Below, piece by piece: positions 6,523-8,038 of a DNA stretch of 8,038 nt; the stretch's first letter is position 1, and every line of letters begins with the position of its first letter. Origin of the DNA: UBA12276 sp041476285 (lineage in GTDB: Archaea > Micrarchaeota > Micrarchaeia > Micrarchaeales > Micrarchaeaceae); the NCBI GenBank assembly GCA_041476285.1, contig JBGOTD010000036.1:1-8038 (forward strand), in the 5' to 3' direction. Made by a program: the position numbers and the translations under genes. The notes below the pieces were generated by a model. The model saw nothing but the letters and a program-made list of their open reading frames with translations. It searched no databases and was not told the origin of the DNA.

Positions 6523-7928
6523 TTGTAAAGAACCCCTTGCGTAATTTCTTTGTCAAACCTGCGGTCTTTGATGCTGTTAACATTTCTGGGGTCATTCAGG
6601 ATATGGGACCTGCCTTTTGCTATTTTCAAGTCTTTGCAGGCAAGCATGGAGATAAATGCAAATAGAAGGTAAAACATGACCACTTGCTGATCAAAGTATG
6701 CTATTCCGAAAAAACCTACAAGATGTGCAAAAAGTGCAGCACCAAGTCCCCAAATGATAAATTGCTCCGAAAGGTACCCGGTTTCTCGGAGGCTTCGCCC
6801 AATAATTTTATAACAGCGAACAATTAGCACGATGAAAAGGATAAACCCTAGGAGACCACCTTGAACTCCTTGTACTATAAAAAAGTTGATCATATCATCC
6901 ATTCCATACCCCCAGTGGCTTGTGTCCTTTGTTCCCAGAAGCCACCATTCATTAAAATAGTCAATAAATTTAGTTATAAGTTCTACTCTATGATAACCGG
7001 TTGAAGCACCCAAAATAGCAGATTTGCCAATTAACGCCCAGACCGGGCCTTTCATTACAAGATGTAGGGCAATAATAATAAATAGGGCAGACCATTGAAT
7101 TACGCGCATCTTATATCGAAAACCCCAGAATAAAAGTCCTACAATGCCCATCACCATGGCAAGTATAGGACCGCTTGAAGACGAAGTTATTGCGATGACT
7201 AAGGCAGCAGCTAGCCCGATAAGCCCATAAATCTTACTTCTTTTCCACGACTTTATCTGCATAATAAATAAAGGCACTAATGTTGCACCGAACATGCCTG
7301 TACATATCGGATGCTGAAAGGGCCCTTGGGAACGAAGTTTCCCTGCTCGCAATTGGGTAAATTCAGTTATTGTTGGACTATTTCCAAGGTAGGCAAATAA
7401 ATTGCGACTAGTTATTTGCTCAACAAGCATGGAAATAGCAATAACAATACTTACCATAGCCAGGACTCTGAGCAGTGCCTCGATATCCTCAATGCTTGTT
7501 ATCGCTGTTCTGAACAAAAAATAAATCCCGAATGCGGATAGTAGCCAGCCGATAATATACATTGTCGCCGGAATATCCTGCCATAAGATTACCCAAACAA
7601 CAACCTTGGCAACTGCCCATACAATAAATATTTTATCCAAACTTGTTATTGCAGTTAGTTTGAATCTGGAAGTCAGCAAGAGAGATAACCAACTGCAGAT
7701 AATAAGAATGCGTATTGAAAACACATTATATCCTGCAATAGCGACTTTTTGATCCATAGGTATAATAATTGCGAGTACCAGAAAAAGCGCGGCAATCCTT
7801 CTTTTGGTAGTTATGAACATGTATGCGCAAGCTGCTAAAATAATAATTAGCACTGCAGGATGCAGACTGGTTACAGCAGAGTATTCTCCAAATTTTCCAA
7901 AATATCCGTTCATTGCCTGATAACTCAT
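6519..7928 (-). CDS. O-antigen ligase/polymerase-like polytopic membrane protein (Wzy/WaaL family)
   Basis: This 469-residue inner-membrane protein has about 10-12 hydrophobic segments and a basic cytoplasmic-like tail of some 40 residues. It resembles the O-antigen ligase/polymerase superfamily. Supporting features are GKLRSQGPFQHPI (196-208) with Arg199 before a membrane segment, SSSSGP (249-254) at a segment start, and the periplasmic loop with GASTGYHRVELI (307-318) and EWWLLGT (327-333). The end of that loop, INFFIVQGVQGGLLGF (347-362), fits the usual pattern at the loop's exit. Such proteins join flipped repeat units or transfer the finished chain; sequence alone does not separate the two roles. 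Being next to a flippase and glycosyltransferases, and the only candidate here, it may be the Wzy polymerase. The ATG at 7928 lacks a strong ribosome site, and ATG 7913 (Met6) is an alternative. It appears to be the first gene of the operon within the window. Confidence 0.85.
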   Translation of the reverse strand: MSYQAMNGYFGKFGEYSAVTSLHPAVLIIILAACAYMFITTKRRIAALFLVLAIIIPMDQKVAIAGYNVFSIRILIICSWLSLLLTSRFKLTAITSLDKIFIVWAVAKVVVWVILWQDIPATMYIIGWLLSAFGIYFLFRTAITSIEDIEALLRVLAMVSIVIAISMLVEQITSRNLFAYLGNSPTITEFTQLRAGKLRSQGPFQHPICTGMFGATLVPLFIMQIKSWKRSKIYGLIGLAAALVIAITSSSSGPILAMVMGIVGLLFWGFRYKMRVIQWSALFIIIALHLVMKGPVWALIGKSAILGASTGYHRVELITKFIDYFNEWWLLGTKDTSHWGYGMDDMINFFIVQGVQGGLLGFILFIVLIVRCYKIIGRSLRETGYLSEQFIIWGLGAALFAHLVGFFGIAYFDQQVVMFYLLFAFISMLACKDLKIAKGRSHILNDPRNVNSIKDRRFDKEITQGVLYK

Positions 7929-8038
7929 TAGCTACTGATTGAAAAGGATAGATGCCCCGTTAACATTAGAAAGCCTATTACTGTACATTTGTAGTTATGT
8001 TAGCAATACCATTTTTGTGATTTAGATCACGCAGTATC
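7929..8038 (-). other. Upstream region of the operon, incomplete at the window edge
   Basis: These 110 bases separate the polymerase-like gene from the right edge. They hold a CRP-like palindrome at 8016-8031. On the minus strand TACAAA (7993-7988) is a weak -10 candidate at about the distance expected from a site centred near -41, but there is no convincing sigma-70 pair. One minus-strand frame is open from the edge to TAA at 7980-7978 (19 codons), so the far end could instead be the tail of an upstream gene. No intrinsic terminator is visible. Confidence 0.4.
8016..8031. promoter_or_regulatory. CRP/FNR-superfamily-like operator
   Basis: The plus strand reads TGTGATTTAGATCACG, which fits the TGTGA-N6-TCACA CRP consensus at 9 of 10 specified bases. 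The central bases (TTTAGA) are also close to the TCTAGA of the ideal site. It is centred about 95 bases upstream of the polymerase-like gene's start. If functional it would tie the polysaccharide operon to a cAMP-CRP or Vfr-type regulator. This is inference: 16-base matches can arise by chance, and the site sits close to the window edge where another gene could end. Confidence 0.45.

Noticed and set aside
7929..7938. Possible ops/JUMPstart (RfaH) element before the first gene, from CAGTAGCTA
   Set aside because: Only the GTAGC core matches GGCGGTAGCNT, and it lies directly against the ATG rather than in an upstream leader.
7978..8037. Open frame of 19 codons entering from the right edge on the minus strand
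   Set aside because: It is too short to distinguish from chance. It is kept only as a caution for the CRP-like site, which lies within it.
1..8038. CRISPR array, insertion sequence, phage or toxin-antitoxin genes
   Set aside because: No spaced repeats, transposase or integrase motifs, terminal inverted repeats or small paired genes were found. All large frames belong to polysaccharide biosynthesis families.

Overview
The window is a stretch of a bacterial surface-polysaccharide (O-antigen, capsule or exopolysaccharide) biosynthesis locus. All seven substantial genes lie on the minus strand and read from the right edge to the left. The organism is probably Gram-negative: the genes fit a Wzx/Wzy-type pathway, Shine-Dalgarno sites are clear, and a near-consensus CRP/FNR-family half-site pair lies upstream of the first gene. 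Sampled stretches of most genes run at about 38-50% GC by hand count. The taxon cannot be named from the sequence.

Layout in order of transcription: a short upstream region with a CRP-like palindrome (7929-8038); a polytopic O-antigen ligase/polymerase-like membrane protein (7928-6519); a WbbL-like family 2 glycosyltransferase (6522-5557); a second family 2 glycosyltransferase (5560-4652); a NodB-type polysaccharide deacetylase without a signal peptide (4642-3626); a Wzx-like flippase (3568-2021); a SAM-dependent methyltransferase with an N-terminal zinc-ribbon-like segment (1990-932); a 120-base spacer with two potential RNA hairpins and tiny overlapping ORFs; and the N-terminal 270 codons of an acyltransferase-3 family membrane protein (811 to beyond the left edge).

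The first three genes overlap by 4 bases (ATGA), the deacetylase follows after 9 bases, and the next two gaps are 57 and 30 bases. This suggests one operon with translational coupling. The inferred division of labour is as follows. The two glycosyltransferases add sugars to a lipid-linked repeat unit. The deacetylase (probably on an N-acetylated sugar), methyltransferase and acyltransferase decorate it. The flippase moves it across the inner membrane and the polymerase/ligase-like protein joins the units or transfers the chain. The initiating phosphosugar transferase, chain-length regulator and nucleotide-sugar synthesis genes are not in the window.

The coding genes are recognisable members of known families, so I do not see a new defence or mobile system. 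The least explained part is the left end. The acyltransferase gene is about 32% GC, clearly lower than its neighbours, and is joined to the rest by a GC-richer, hairpin-bearing spacer. This could be a recombination junction or a small regulatory element.
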